Source: Telopea speciosissima (Eukaryota > Streptophyta > Magnoliopsida > Proteales > Proteaceae). Taken from it: DNA of 64,000 nucleotides. The notes beneath the pieces were generated by a model, which saw only the letters and a list, made by a program, of their open reading frames with translations, made no database searches and was not told where the DNA came from. The DNA is taken from assembly GCF_018873765.1 (NCBI RefSeq), contig NC_057919.1, forward strand, positions 64,846,984 to 64,910,983. Reading direction: 5' to 3'. Of the stretch, positions 51,601-63,518 are shown piece after piece. A program made the position numbers and the translations under genes. Position 1 is the stretch's first letter, and every line of letters begins with the position of its first letter.

Positions 51601-54600
51601 CACCTCATCTCCCCTATCCCTGAGTGTAAGCCTACCAACCTGACCCACCTAGCCTTCGCGGATGATCTCATGATCTTCTCTAAGACTGACCCTCTCTCCA
51701 TTGCTTCCATCATGTCCTCCCTCAACCTTTTTCAAGGCCTCTCAGGTCTCCTCATTAACCTATTAAAGTCCCAGATTTTCCTGGCCGGAGTTTCGGACAC
51801 CACCAAAGCCTCCCTCTCCTCCCTCACCGGCTTTACCATTGGCACCCTCCCTGTCCGCTACCTAGGCCTTCCCCTCATCCCTGCCAGGCTTTCAGCCCAC
51901 CACTGCTCCCCCATCCTGGACCTTCTTCGCAAGAGGGTGCAGCTTTGGAAAGCCAAGCTTTTATCTTATGCAGGTCGCCTCGAGCTTATCAGATCGGTGC
52001 TCCAGTCTTGCTACATTTATTGGAGTGGAGTTTTTGGCCTCCCAAAGGCTACCGTCAAGGCGGCTGAATCTATTATGTGTGCCTTCCTTTGGAAAGGTGT
52101 GGACTCTACCAGGTTCCTTCATCCTATGAGCTAGGCCTCCCTTTGTGTCCCCAAATCTGAAGGAGGCCTGGGGCTAAGGAGAATAAAAGATGTCAACATT
52201 GCTGGGTCCATCAAACTTATTTGGAAGATCCTCACCAACAGAACCTCCATCTAGACTTCTTGGTTGTATGCTGGGCCCCTCCGTAGAGATTCCATTTGGA
52301 CCATTAGTCCAAGGACTGACTCCTCTTGGGTTTGGCGCAGAATTCTGCAGATGAGACATTTAGCCAGGGACGCCATTTCGTGTTCGATAGAAGATGGTAC
52401 GTCCACCTTTCTTTGGCTGGACAAGTGGCACCCTTCTGGTGTACTCTCTTCTATTGTGAGCCCCAGAGATATCTACTCCTCCGGATTGGACAGATTCGCA
52501 CATGTTGCTGCTACCATCTCTAGAGGCTCTTGGTCCCCTCCCACCTCCCCTCCCCCTCTCGCTGACCTTTGGAGCTCCCTTCCCCCCATCCCCCCTGGGC
52601 ATCGAGGTAGAGGTGACACCATCTTATGGCTTCCCTCCCAATCGGGCAGATTCAGCTCTCACTCCGCTTGGGATTTGGTTAGACACAGAGGGACCCCTTG
52701 TCCTTGGTATAGAGTTGTTTGGTTCCGTGGTCACATACCTCGCCATAGCTTCACCGCTTGGCGCGCCCTTGCTAGCTGCCTTCCTTATTTATCGGCATAT
52801 TCAGGTCCCTCCCAACTGCTGTCTCTGTTGGAATGGGACTGAAGATGTCGATCACCTTTTCTTTTCTTGCCCTTTTGCTGCCTCCATCTGGACCCGTGTT
52901 CTCCGCCATTGTGGGCTCGGTCGACGCACTCCTCTTCCTCTCAGTAGGGAATGGATTTGGATTGACATGACATTCGGAGGTCGCAGATCTCGGTTGGCAA
53001 GATTGCCTTTTGTGCCACTATCTCTCACATTTGGATGGAACGCAACCTTAGAAGATGGACATCCAACTCCCTCTCTTTCGACACGATTTGGAAGGCCATC
53101 TTTTTTTATGTTTCATCTAAAGCTAGATCCCTCCCCCTCCGTGATGTGAAGGATTCCCCAAGGAACAGGCCCATTGTTGTCTCCTGGGGCCTCCTTACAT
53201 CCATTTTACGCCCTAACTAGTCCCTAGTTTCGGCTTGCTGCCCTTGGGCTTGTATATTCCCTCTTTTTCTTCGTAATTAAATTTTTATTCATCCAAAAAA
53301 AAAAACTAGCTGGAATTGACTATATTCTTTTTATAGTAACTTCATGATCAATTGTTTTTTATAGAATTTATCCTAATCACTGTTTTTCATGGTCCTACCA
53401 TCTGCTAAACAGGGACTGGATCGCAAATACTGTTATATGACGTGGAAGCAGGAAAACTTCTTAATTCATTTCATGTGTTTGAAGGCATCCGTGTGCATGG
53501 AATTTCCTGTGATCTTCTTGATTGCACAGAATTTAGGTTGCCTTTGAGACTAGCTTTCAAAATTGCTGTTTTTGGAGAAAGGAGAGTTAAGCTATTTGGT
53601 TTACATTTGGAATTGGCATTCGGATGTCAAAATTCTTTGAAAGTATGTGCAGAGTTGAATCTGATGCGTTCACTACCAAAATTTAGGCACTGGGTTTTGG
53701 ATGTTTGCTTCTTTAAGGTACCAATTATATGCTCTCTACTGGTGCATACCTTTTCTTGTTTTTGGTTGTTTTCTAGTTGGTCACTTCAAAATAAAATCCT
53801 TTTTAAACTATTTTTACTCCCCCCCCCCCCCCCCCGGTGTTGTGGTTGTCCGTTTGTTGGAGGATGACGTGTCTGAGCAAGAGGCCAACAGCTATCTTGC
53901 TGTAGGACTTAGCGACAACTCCATTTGTGTATGCAATACTTCAATCCCAAATATGGCCCTTGAAGTAAGATGCCCAGGTTAGTTTTCATCGACTCTGAAA
54001 TTTCAGGAATGTCTTACTTGGTTACTCCTCTTTCTTCCTATTGGTAAGGCCTACTTTTGCTGATGAATTGAGAAAGTAGGCGCAAAATGATGTAGATCTA
54101 TAGGAAGGGAAATGTTTTTTTATTTATTTATTTTTTGTATAATTGGGACGGGAGGGGTAATGGCCATCCTGCCATCCCAAAAGCCCAAAAGTACTGGGAC
54201 GGGTGACCTTGCTGGTAGATGTTCGGCCATCCCAGACGCCATCTGATATCCCTTTAAAACACTGATCAGAAGTGAAAGATTTGTTTTTTGAAAGTAAAAG
54301 TTAGAGCCTAAAATTTATTATATTCTTTGCCTTTGGCATTTCAGATTTAATTATTGTTATTATTTTTTTAATTGTAGAAAGGTGCCTTCTGTATTCAATG
54401 CGGTTATGGGGCAACAACCTAAGAACTCTCCATGTGGCATCTGGTACTATCTATAATGAGGTGGATTGTTTCTGAATTATAAATTATAAATTTATTTTTC
54501 TTTCACCATTTCATTTTACTAAAAGTTCTTGAGTATAACACATACAGAACTTCTATTTTATTGAGGAGAACTTTGAAGAATCTATTTGATGAGAATTTAT

Positions 54601-57600
54601 TCAGGAGTTCTACTAGATGGAACCATAATATGGTGGTATCTGCACCACATGTAGTCTGCATGGCCATGCCATTGATGGATTGTATATGAGTTCCACACTT
54701 CCACCTGGTTGTAGCTTGGATTTCCTCTTCATTTTTGTTGGTATTATTAACCATTAGCATTTTTATTTGTGATGTACCTTATGTTTTTTAAGTTATAGTG
54801 GCTTAGTATGTACTCATTCTTGAAATAGAACTCTTTTCTCGTAATTTTAATTCAGACATATTGGATTGTGGCAGATTATTGTTTGGAAGCTGGTTCCTCA
54901 GGGCCATTGTCCCTCTTCAGGAAGTGCAGTGCAGGACTACAATGATCATAGTGGTCCATTATCCGACAATATCCAGTTTAACGATCAACAGTATGAAGCT
55001 ATTTGTCTGAGTAGACTTATTGGGCATGAAGGTTCAATCTTCCGCATAGCATGGTCATCAGATGGATCAAAGCTGATGTCAGTTTCTGACGATCGTAGGT
55101 GGATAGGCTACTTAGCTCCTCCGCCTCCTCTTTTGTTTTGTTTTATATCTAAGTTTTTATTTGGGTGTACTTCTATCTGATGCTTTGTGGATTCATCGGT
55201 GGTGCAGTGCTCGTTTCTGGACTGTTAATGCTTCAGGGAAAAATTCTGATGATTTGAGGGAGGTTGTTCACCCTGGTTCAATTGATCTTGGTGAAAGGAA
55301 AGATTCTTTTGATAAAAAACGAGGGGCTGCTGTGCCTGGCTCAGTTGGCCTTGTCCTATTTGGCCACAATGCTAGGATTTGGGACTGCTGTATCTCTGAT
55401 TCTGTAAGCTTTACATTTATTCCAATGCACAGTTTGTTGGGGCTCGTACTGTTTCTCTAATTATTCAATGGGAGAGGGTTCTCTGAGCAAGCAGCATAGG
55501 GGAATGCACCAATGAGGTGCGGCAAAATGGTATCGCATATTAGAGGGCAGCAAGGTCATTTCATGTGAGGATAAAAGAGATAGACACAAAGGTGCTAGCA
55601 TACCCTGCCCCAGAGGCTCAGAGAACCTTTCCTCTTATTCAATAATGTATGATAGGAGATTGTCTTAATGTCTTGTTAATAGCTGAAAAAGTGGATTTTA
55701 TTTTCATGATATCCGCCTCCTGAAGTTTATCATCTGAGCCAAGTGTTCTCCATGATCAGTGGTTATTATAAATGGGCTCTCTGAGCCAAGTGTTTTCCAT
55801 GATCAGTGGTTATTATAAATGGGCTAGGTCGATGATTAGCATTATAATTTATAATGAATGAAATAAATTGGTAATGTCCACCTACACATACATATGGCTA
55901 TGAATGAGGAAGCTGTTCCATGATTAACAGTTTTGTGCAAATTAAAATGTGTTGAGTATGTCTTGAATTCCAAGGATTCGAGTGTGATGCGGATCTGACC
56001 CGACCCGACATATTTTGTGGCGCGACCCGAAGGGAGAAAAAGTTGAGACTTAGTTCGAGACGCGGAGGGTTGTAGCCTTATATATAAGACACTTTTCTCT
56101 CATTCTAGGGTTAGACGAAATAACCTGTATCTTCATTTTGTTTTAGTGAAAAGTTTTGCCGCTGCTCTTCCCGTGGGCGTAGGTTTCTCGTGAAACCGAA
56201 CCACGTAAATCTTGTGTGATTCCGTTTTAATAAAATGGTTAATATGTTTTAGGCATGAAAAACAGATAGTTGTTGAATATATACTTTAGTGGTCAGATGT
56301 TTTTGGTTTAGTTTTAGCTTATTGCCTGGTTAGAAGAATGGAGATTCAATGTTGTATTACCCTTTCTGTGGATGTGACTGGCTGTGGTTTGTATGCACTG
56401 AAGATGCCTTGTGTTTGAGTGTCCAACTTTGATATGTAGTTCATTCAAGGAGCTCCCTGGAAGCTGTCTACAGCATGGTGTGGGACTTGGGTTTGGAATT
56501 GTATCCTTAAAATCTAAGTCCAGAAATTGAATGCATAATAATGTCTAGGAATTTGGTCGATCCAGGAATCACGCAAATGCTCAAATCACACCAAAATGGC
56601 TTTTCAAAACAACCAGGGGGGGGGTGAACTTCAAAATATCCAGTATTGGAGTTGAGAGTTCTCTTCCAAAGAATACCATCCCTCCCATCCCAATGCTTTG
56701 ATGACTCTCTTCTTAACAAAAATAAGATGTGGCAGACCACCAAATTCTGGATATGCCAATATGGTAAAGAGATTGCACTGTAGGCAAGAGCATGAGTTTC
56801 TCAGACAGCCACCCAATGGCTGAAAGAAAAGTGTACCTCTCTGCACTCAGTCTTTATGGAGTAATTGTCACGAATCCTTGAAGAGATCTTCCAATTATAG
56901 TTTTATAGTCAGTGTTATTTTGATTTGCACTTTTTAACCAGCCCAAATCAATACAAGAAAACATGAAACTATAGGCAAATGCAAACTGCAAGCAAGGACC
57001 AAAAACAGGGCTTTTTCTCTCCTCTATATCCTTTTTTCTTTTTCTTATGATACAGTAAATATTTATGATCAATTAATTGATTCTATTTTTGTAGATTAAT
57101 TTGATACATCAGTATTCAGAATTGTACGATAGACATGATGTGTAAGACTCTGGTCATCAAACATTTGAGCTTCTGTAGTACCAGGGAGGAAAAAAAGATT
57201 TCAAATTTGGGGTCAATTCCCATTGATTTTTTTTTTCTTTTCACCCAATCAACAGAATTGTGAAATTCTCAGCTTCTATGTACACAAATTCTGGATCTGG
57301 GAATTCTTTAGAGAAATCCAAATCCACAGTTGAAACATAGCCTAACTGCAATTACTGAGACTGTGCAACAGCATTTGGTAAGGAAGGGGTTCTGTTGTCA
57401 ATGAAATTGATTCCTTAGATGGAAAACTGGACTACCCTATAAATTGAGGGGATCTCTTGGCTCCAATTTCCAAATAATTTCTTTGTTTATTTATTTATAC
57501 TGTTTGTTGTAATACATAAAGTTCTGCTTCCAGTGCAGTTCCATGCCTGTTGTATGTTTATTCTTTCAAATCAGAAGTTATCCATGGTTTTGGAACTGAC

Positions 57601-60600
57601 ACTGTCTTCCTCATATGTTACACCTTGTAGTTAATTGTCACTGCTAGTGAGGATTGTACTTGTCGTGTGTGGGGAATGGATGGAAACCAGATCAAGATGA
57701 TAAAAGAACACACGTAAGTTGAAGTTTCAGTAATACTTGTAGTCAGCCTTAAACAAAAGCCTTGATGCTTCCCAGCATTTAGGATCCATTTAGTTTTAAC
57801 GACCTTCTAATTAAGGTATTATTGATGTCTGAGTTTTATGAGCTACATAACATGGGAAGTCAGGGACACCTCTTGTATTGGTTACTTCTAGCATGAATTG
57901 TCCATTCTGTACCAAATGTGTGAGGGATGCCTTATGTCCGCAAACCAATATATCGTGGATGCTAACTGTTCTTCATGCAGGATCAAACTTAATCTTACTA
58001 ATGAGTAATGATTATCAGACAAGTCCAACATTGCTTCTGGGCCACATTGGTATTTGGTTTAATAATTGCTATCCCTGCCACTGTAATTGGGTACAAATTT
58101 GAACCCACTGATCTACAGAATTTCTTCATTTAGAATGCAATGCAGAACATTGTCAGAGCCATCTAATCTGCATTGATTCTGCAGAATAATATTGTGGTGG
58201 GGCCCTAGGTAGAATGTGCTGGAGAAATTTGCATGTCCCTGCTATGGTAGAGTCTGTAGAAATATTATTATTAGAACTCATCATTTTTTTCCTGTATGAA
58301 TCTTTGTTCTTTACTCATCAGTTGTAGCTCTGCTGGATCAGGGTAAGAGTTAGGTTTTGATGCAATACTAGGTGGCGTTGTTAGTCTGTTACTAATAGGC
58401 ATGCCTGCTCAATCCACAAGTCTCAGGGTACAGGGACAAAGTTGTATCTAGTTAATGCTTATAAAGACTGTCATGTTGGTATTTTTCTTTGGGAACATAT
58501 TATCTAATGTAAATAGTGAGGTTAGTGGACCATTTCAATCATTGTGTCATAAAACATGTGTTGGTATCTATACCTTTTAATTGGAGGTGGGGTGTAGGAG
58601 TTGCTTTTGGAGCTACTATCCTATATTTGATGTTTTACAGAGGTAGAGGCATATGGAGATGTTTATACGATCCAAACTCTTCACTTCTTGTTACTGCTGG
58701 GTTTGACTCGTCAATCAAAGTGCATCAGCTGCACCCTTCTTTTTGTGGGGGCTCAATTAAACAGAATGGGGAACTGGAACGGTTCAAGGACATGACAGAG
58801 GTCTTTACCATTTTTATCCCAAATTTGTCAGAGCAGCTTGAACTTATGGACAGGTATACCTTATTTTTCTAGTCTGGAATTGAGAAAGATAATTTTGTTA
58901 TGGTGTAATATGATATTGGCTTTACAGTTTACATGCATTTAGAGAAATTTATGACAAAAGCCATTGTGTTATATTTTCAAAGATTTTTCAGTTTATACGC
59001 ATGTAGAAGAAATTTAAGTACCCATCAGTAAGTCTGTAAGGTTGTTCTACCAAAGAATATTGGTAGTAAATAGGGTTTACTCCCATTAAAAGCATTCTAT
59101 GACCAAAATATACGTTGTCCAAGAATCCTAACATTCAAAACAAAGTTTTGGTTCATAAAAAGTTTGATATATTGGATGATTCTGTTCATTCAATTGCACG
59201 AATTGTTGGAGCATCACCCTGGTGGGCCAGTGGCCCCCAGGATATCTTGGTCACAGCTATCTACACATTCATATCGTACAAATATGCCCTCCTCTTGATC
59301 TGCCAAATGGTGATTATCTATTAACCAACTGTGTTACAACATTCTGTGCTAACTGGTTCTTCTTGTTTGATTGTTGGGACTTGTTGCAGCAAAAGCGAGT
59401 ATGTACGTTGCCTGAATTTCACTCGGGAGGATACACTTTATGTTGCCACTAACCATGGTTATCTGCACCATGTTAAACTATCTGATTCTGGGGATGTAAA
59501 GTGGACTGAACTTGCTCGTGTGGGTGAAGTGCCAATTGTTTGTATGGACATACTATCTATGAACCCACCCAATCTTCTCATGGGTATTGAGGATTGGATT
59601 GCTGTGGGAGATGGTAAAGGAAACGTGACAGTTGTTAGAGTTTCTGATGATGATTGTGCCTTTAATGTGTCCCCTGCCTTTACTTGGTCAGCTGGAATAG
59701 AGAGGCAACTCTTAGGAACCTATTGGTGCAAGTCATTGAAACATAGGTAATAACCTATGCGCACTCTTTTACAATGATAATTTTGGGATTTTCGTCTTAG
59801 GTAGACTGAGGATGTTTTATGAAGGCCATTTTTGTGGCCTGTGGGACTCCATTTCATGGGCCCAGCGAAGATCTTGGAGATCAGTATTTGACCTGCTCAG
59901 CGATTGTTTCTTCTTATACTTATCAAAATAATGATTGTTCCTGCAACAATAAAATCCTTTTGCCTTTCTTATCTTTTTTCTTTTCAATTTCTTCTTCATC
60001 TTTTCCCCTGGAGGAGGGGTTGATTTTTTATTTTATTCTACTGGGAAAATTATATTTCACATCAGATGATTGTGGTCATCCAGTTGCTGTTTAGGTAGGG
60101 TCCCCCCAAATGAAGGATCTGACACTACCTGTGCAATTTTACAACCATTAAAAATTTGACCATCCTTATCGTATATCTGATAGGGTACCTTAAAATTCAT
60201 GTTTTATGGTTTGGCATGGTAAATGGCTGTGAAGCTTGTAATCAGTCATAATGATGTTTCCATTCTGCAGGCACATCTTCACTGCTGATCCTAGAGGGAT
60301 GTTGAAGTTATGGAGAATAACTGATCCTTCAGAATATGGCTCTGACATGTCTGTTAGGAAGCATATGGTGTCTCTAATTGCAGAGTTCTCCTCGTGTTTT
60401 GGAACACGAATTATGTGTTTGAATGCCTTGCTTGATAAAAAGGTATCATTTTTTCTTTTTTTGCATTTCTTTGTGATATTGCCGAACATGTTCATGATGA
60501 AGCGTTGTTTCTGACTTTATTGGTTGAACATTCTCTCTATGCAACCTCTTATGTTGTCAATGTTGATGGATACATTGTATTGTTGAGGACATTTCTGTCG

Positions 60601-63277
60601 TACATTTGGGTTTGGGATGATATTGCTGTATTTTCTAATTATCAGGGGTATCTTAGTGAAACCCACATAATTACATAAGTAGCTGCATGGAGCATTCCCC
60701 TCTGATGCCCAACATTGGCTCTCAGTGGGAACTCAGAATACAACAACAACTAATCCATATCCCAACTAAATGGGGTCGGCTACATGGGTCCAAGAAAAGC
60801 CAAAGACAATAATAAAACAAGTACAGAAAAAGGAGCACAGCAACATCAACACCAACTCAGCGATAACCCACCTAAATGGGGTCGGCTAGAATGAGAGTAA
60901 TAATCCCCAGGTTACAATTGTGAACTTATGTGATATCACCTATCTTGCTTGGCCTGAGTCAACTAGGTTCTTCATCGAAGAGGAACTTGACTGGAAAAGT
61001 AGTAGTGGAATCCAGTTGGTTAGACCCTTCTCATGAGAAATGGGATACAGAGCATTCTGCTATAATGATTTGCCTTCTTCATTGTATTCCACCTGGTGTT
61101 GCTTGAATTGCAAAGAGGCTCCAATTGATTACTGAATATAATAGAGGTGAGGTGTTAGTGAAGGAGGTACTTCCTTGTACTGAAACAGATGTATTTTTAC
61201 CTCTAGAGTGAAGATAGGCAGAAAACTGCTTTCAGCCCTCCTCTTTTCAAAGTTTTGCCTTATCCTTCTCGGGGAGATTTGGGAGGCAGAAATTGTGGTA
61301 GAAACAGAGGTGGAGGAAGTGGTGGTGCTATGATGGCTGATGATCATGGTTTTAGTTCGGGATCAGATCAGCTAACCCCGAGATCCAAGATTTAGTCCGA
61401 GACTTCACTGTAAATGTGAGATCACTTGTATCGGAGTTATATTGGTCATATCGGCTGGATTGGCTGGATCTGCTGATTTGATCCAGTCAAGATCGAGCTT
61501 TATGAACACAGGGTAAAGCCACTGCAGGACTCATTTTGCTCATATCTTCCAGATCTCGGCTCCCCAAGCTGCTAAACTCTAAGGTTTAATCATGTTGCAT
61601 AGATCTAACAAAATCCCTGCAAAAAAATCAGAGGAGAACAAGTTCTGGAAGAGAACTAAACCGAAATCCATAAATCTGGAAAACTGCAGAAACAAAGTTG
61701 GGAAGAGGAGCAGCTTCTTTACAAGTTCTGTTACTATCCATTTTCCTCTCTCCCCTGCTCTTCACGCAGTCTCCTAAAAGGTCCTTTCTTCCAATCGTTC
61801 TTCTTTTAATTTAATTACTAATATGCTGCATAAGATGGTGCATATGGGTTTTATGGGTAATGGGAAAGAGGCTTTCCCATGCTACCTTATGAATTGTTAA
61901 GTTTTTTTTTTTTTTTGGGTGAATAGTGAATTGTTAAGTTATGTACACAGGTACCGCAGGGGTATTTATGTCTAATCCCCCTGCAGTACTGTTGGTGGCC
62001 AAGTCTTTGTTAGTGATCACAATAGGGGGAGTGACCCTATCATGATATGTTATGGTTGTTTTTGTCTTATTTTAGTTTCCTTCTTTGTTTTGTAATCAGT
62101 GGTGTATTCTTAGTATGGTTCCTACTAGGAATACAATACCTATTGGACAAGTTTTATAGATAAAGGCAGACCATGATAGACAATCACATTGAGTCTATCC
62201 TCACTCAGTAATATTCTTCCATCGTCTCTCTCTCTCTCTCTCTCACTTGATTGACTGATTGTTGATTTGTCTGAAGTTACATGAATGTAAGGTTCATTTT
62301 TGAGATACTTCATATTTGTAATGAAGTAGAATTTTAAGCGGAAATTTGATTCAATCCCTCCTCATCCTATGCTCTAAAACCCCAGTTAGGAAAATGTCAT
62401 AATTTGTGGGAAATTTTAAAAAAGCAGATCCCAATTTAGATTTGAGAGTTGGTCAACGAGGCCGATCTGGATGAATTTTGGCTGGTCTGGATTGAGATTG
62501 GATTGATACTGCCGGCTGCCTTTCTAGCCTCTGATTCTGGTCATTAAATCCTTGCTGATGATAGCAACAATCTACAGTTTGAATGTCGTGGTCATTCCTG
62601 GAACACGAGGGGAGCATGTTGGCACCATTCTGGTCATCCACAGCAATCCACAGTAAAGAACCTGGGAGGGCTGGTTGAGGGTTTTGCTAAGAAGGTGTTG
62701 GATTTTTTAATGTCCATTCTGATATTTCATTTGCCTGCACTTAGGGGATAAAGTGGAATGGCTAAGATTCGAGATTTTAATTCATGCCTATTTATCATTC
62801 TAAAATGTTTCTTCCTCATTGTTTTGCTTTCTTTTATAATACTGGAATTTTTTTCTGTTCCTGAAATGGCCTCAGGGGGGGGGGTTATTATTTGTTGCTG
62901 AGAAGGAAAAGTCAATAAACTGATTTTCTTCGTGATTATTCTGGCGGATTTAGGGGAATATTAATTAAAATTACAAAACTCAAGTAAGGGACCCCCCCTC
63001 CCCTTCTCTGTTGCACTAGTTTTAGAAAATGGACTTTGATCTATTCTATTGCTTTATGGCTGATCAGGTATTTAATTTCTTGCAGGTGCTGGTATGTGGG
63101 GATCAACGTGGTAATCTAGTTGTCTTCCCTTTACTGAAGGACTTGTTACTGGCCAAATCCATTATATCAGAAGTGAAGATTCCTCCATTAAATTATTTTA
63201 AAGGAGCCCATGGGATATCAAGTGTTGCCAGTATTACCTTAGCTACATTAAATATTAATCAAGTTGAAATTCGCTCG
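45690..63277 (+). CDS. WDR6: WDR6/TRM734 homologue, WD40 protein (5' part, continues past window)
   Basis: First eleven exons (685 codons) of the plant homologue of WDR6/yeast Trm734, the WD40 partner of the Trm7/FTSJ1 methyltransferase for 2'-O-methylation at tRNA position 34. Exons: 45690-45804, 53413-53717, 53863-53977, 54378-54460, 54875-55098, 55208-55403, 57631-57713, 58641-58853, 59390-59746, 60271-60442, 63086-63277; all in phase. Motifs: QYLGEISAICFLPLPSH in exon 1, LLAG joined to TGSQILLYDVEAG across intron 1, NSYLAVGLSDNSICV, HVASGTIYNEIIVWKLVPQG, LIGHEGSIFRIAWSSDGSKL, FGHNARIWDCCISDS, GRGIWRCLYDPNSSLLVTAG, SEYVRCLNFTREDTLYVATN, WIAVGDGKGNVTVV and NYFKGAHGISSVAS. The family is about 1300 residues, so roughly half lies to the right. 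ATG 45690 gives the conserved N-terminus; a TTG at 45685 is out of frame. Exon 3 begins after an unusual 17-C tract; the gag acceptor at 53862 restores phase. Confidence 0.9.
45805..48016 (+). other. WDR6 intron 1, left part
   Basis: AT-rich intron with no recognised element. At 47740-47790 there is a purine-rich gaagaaggaaggagg stretch. Confidence 0.5.
48027..50195 (-). mobile_element. 5'-truncated L1-like LINE, minus strand, in WDR6 intron 1
   Basis: Runs 5' to 3' from 50195 down to a short A tail (T run at about 48030). The frame 50197-49298 is reverse transcriptase: LVSANQSAFISGKSISDNIL, then AALMKIDIHKAFDCLSWD, NGSPAGFFASSAGIHQG and LAFANDLMIFSKA. The catalytic FADD has become FAND, and about 30 residues are missing after FDCLSWD. 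zf-RVT sequence follows in broken frames (48300-48750). Direct repeats ATTCACAACA at 48017-48026 and 50196-50205 are a 10-bp target duplication, so the insertion was truncated within the RT domain on arrival. A hAT MITE has since inserted at 48731. Confidence 0.85.
48731..48855. mobile_element. 125-bp hAT MITE inserted in the LINE
   Basis: Ends CATAGTTATCAAGG and the inverted CCTTGACAACTATG. It is flanked by perfect 8-bp direct repeats CTTGGGAG (48723-48730 and 48856-48863), the hAT signature. It contains internal aaggcg/ccaagg motif repeats and interrupts the minus-strand LINE. Confidence 0.88.
50206..50630 (+). other. WDR6 intron 1, spacer between the two LINEs
   Basis: About 430 bp of AT-rich sequence with no recognised feature. 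It is likely the original intron sequence left between the two insertions. Confidence 0.5.
50631..53306 (+). mobile_element. 5'-truncated L1-like LINE, plus strand, in WDR6 intron 1
   Basis: The reverse transcriptase frame opens at about 50640 (GRKYFIGDSNTAFF) and runs through KAPGPDGFSMGFFT, SDFRPISLCNLLYKFIAKIL, PNQSAFIAGRSISDNIILC and KIDIHKAFDSILWD. At a C run near 51409 it shifts frame and continues with NGSPAGFFPSSVGIRQGCPL, the intact LAFADDLMIF motif and VRYLGLPLIPARLSAHHCSP. TAG replaces Trp near 52132 and again near 52254. A zf-RVT region follows in two further frames (CCLCWNGTEDVDHLFFSC, about 52820) and then DSPRNRPIVVSWG. It ends in a short A tail at 53297-53306. The endonuclease is missing and the element is dead. 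It is GC-richer than its surroundings. It shares the block order of the minus-strand copy beside it. Confidence 0.85.
53819..53835. repeat. 17-base C run in WDR6 intron 2, just before exon 3
   Basis: A pure C tract lies 27 bases upstream of the exon 3 acceptor (53862). It occupies the place of the polypyrimidine tract of this short 145-base intron. Confidence 0.85.
55470..55634. mobile_element. 165-bp MITE with perfect 9-bp target duplication in WDR6 intron 6
   Basis: Ends GGGAGAGGGTTCTCTGAGC and the inverted GCTCAGAGAACCTTTCCTC. Flanked by identical TTATTCAAT repeats (55461-55469 and 55635-55643). Inner sequence gtgcggcaaaatggtatcgc and gacacaaaggtgctagcata recurs without the ends at about 43258-43350, and a deleted copy is at 25495-25582. 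The 9-bp duplication suggests Mutator-like mobilisation. Confidence 0.85.
55975..56240 (+). mobile_element. possible LTR remnant in WDR6 intron 6
   Basis: The stretch ending cgtgggcgtaggtttctcg and gaaaccgaaccacgtaaatc resembles the 3' end of plant copia-type LTRs. A gggttgtagccttatatataa promoter-like part lies upstream. No partner LTR or coding is visible. Confidence 0.4.
56241..57630 (+). other. WDR6 intron 6, remainder
   Basis: AT-rich intron with no other recognised element. Confidence 0.5.
60740..60900. mobile_element. RTE LINE 3' tail fragment
   Basis: The sequence around ccaactaaatggggtcggct is the widespread plant RTE 3' end. A second partial copy follows within 130 bp (acccacctaaatggggtcgg). 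No coding part is attached. Confidence 0.55.
62225..62244. repeat. (TC)n microsatellite
   Basis: Ten TC units in WDR6 intron 10. Confidence 0.9.
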
Positions 63278-63518
63278 GTAAGATCTGAATCCAACGATCT
63301 TATTCTTTTTTTGGGGGGATGGGGGGAATTTGGGGACAATGTTTGTAAAGTATGTTTGTAAAGTAATTAGTTTCTTGTTGTCAGTGGGAAGTCGTAGTAA
63401 CAGAAAAAGATATTGTATACATGTGAAGCCTTTCTGAAAATGGCTTTTTCTATATTTTAAACTAACAAATCTGATGGATGATTAATTAAATTATGATCAT
63501 CAGCATTTCCAATAAAAG

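Larger units (their letters stand above)
60443..63085 (+). other. WDR6 intron 10 (2.6 kb)
   Basis: Intron with several repeat pieces. An RTE-LINE 3' tail is at about 60740-60900 (atcccaactaaatggggtcg, repeated in part as cctaaatggggtcggctaga). A possible solo LTR lies at about 62030-62225, and a (TC)n microsatellite at 62225-62244. Open frames here show no domain. Confidence 0.55.
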
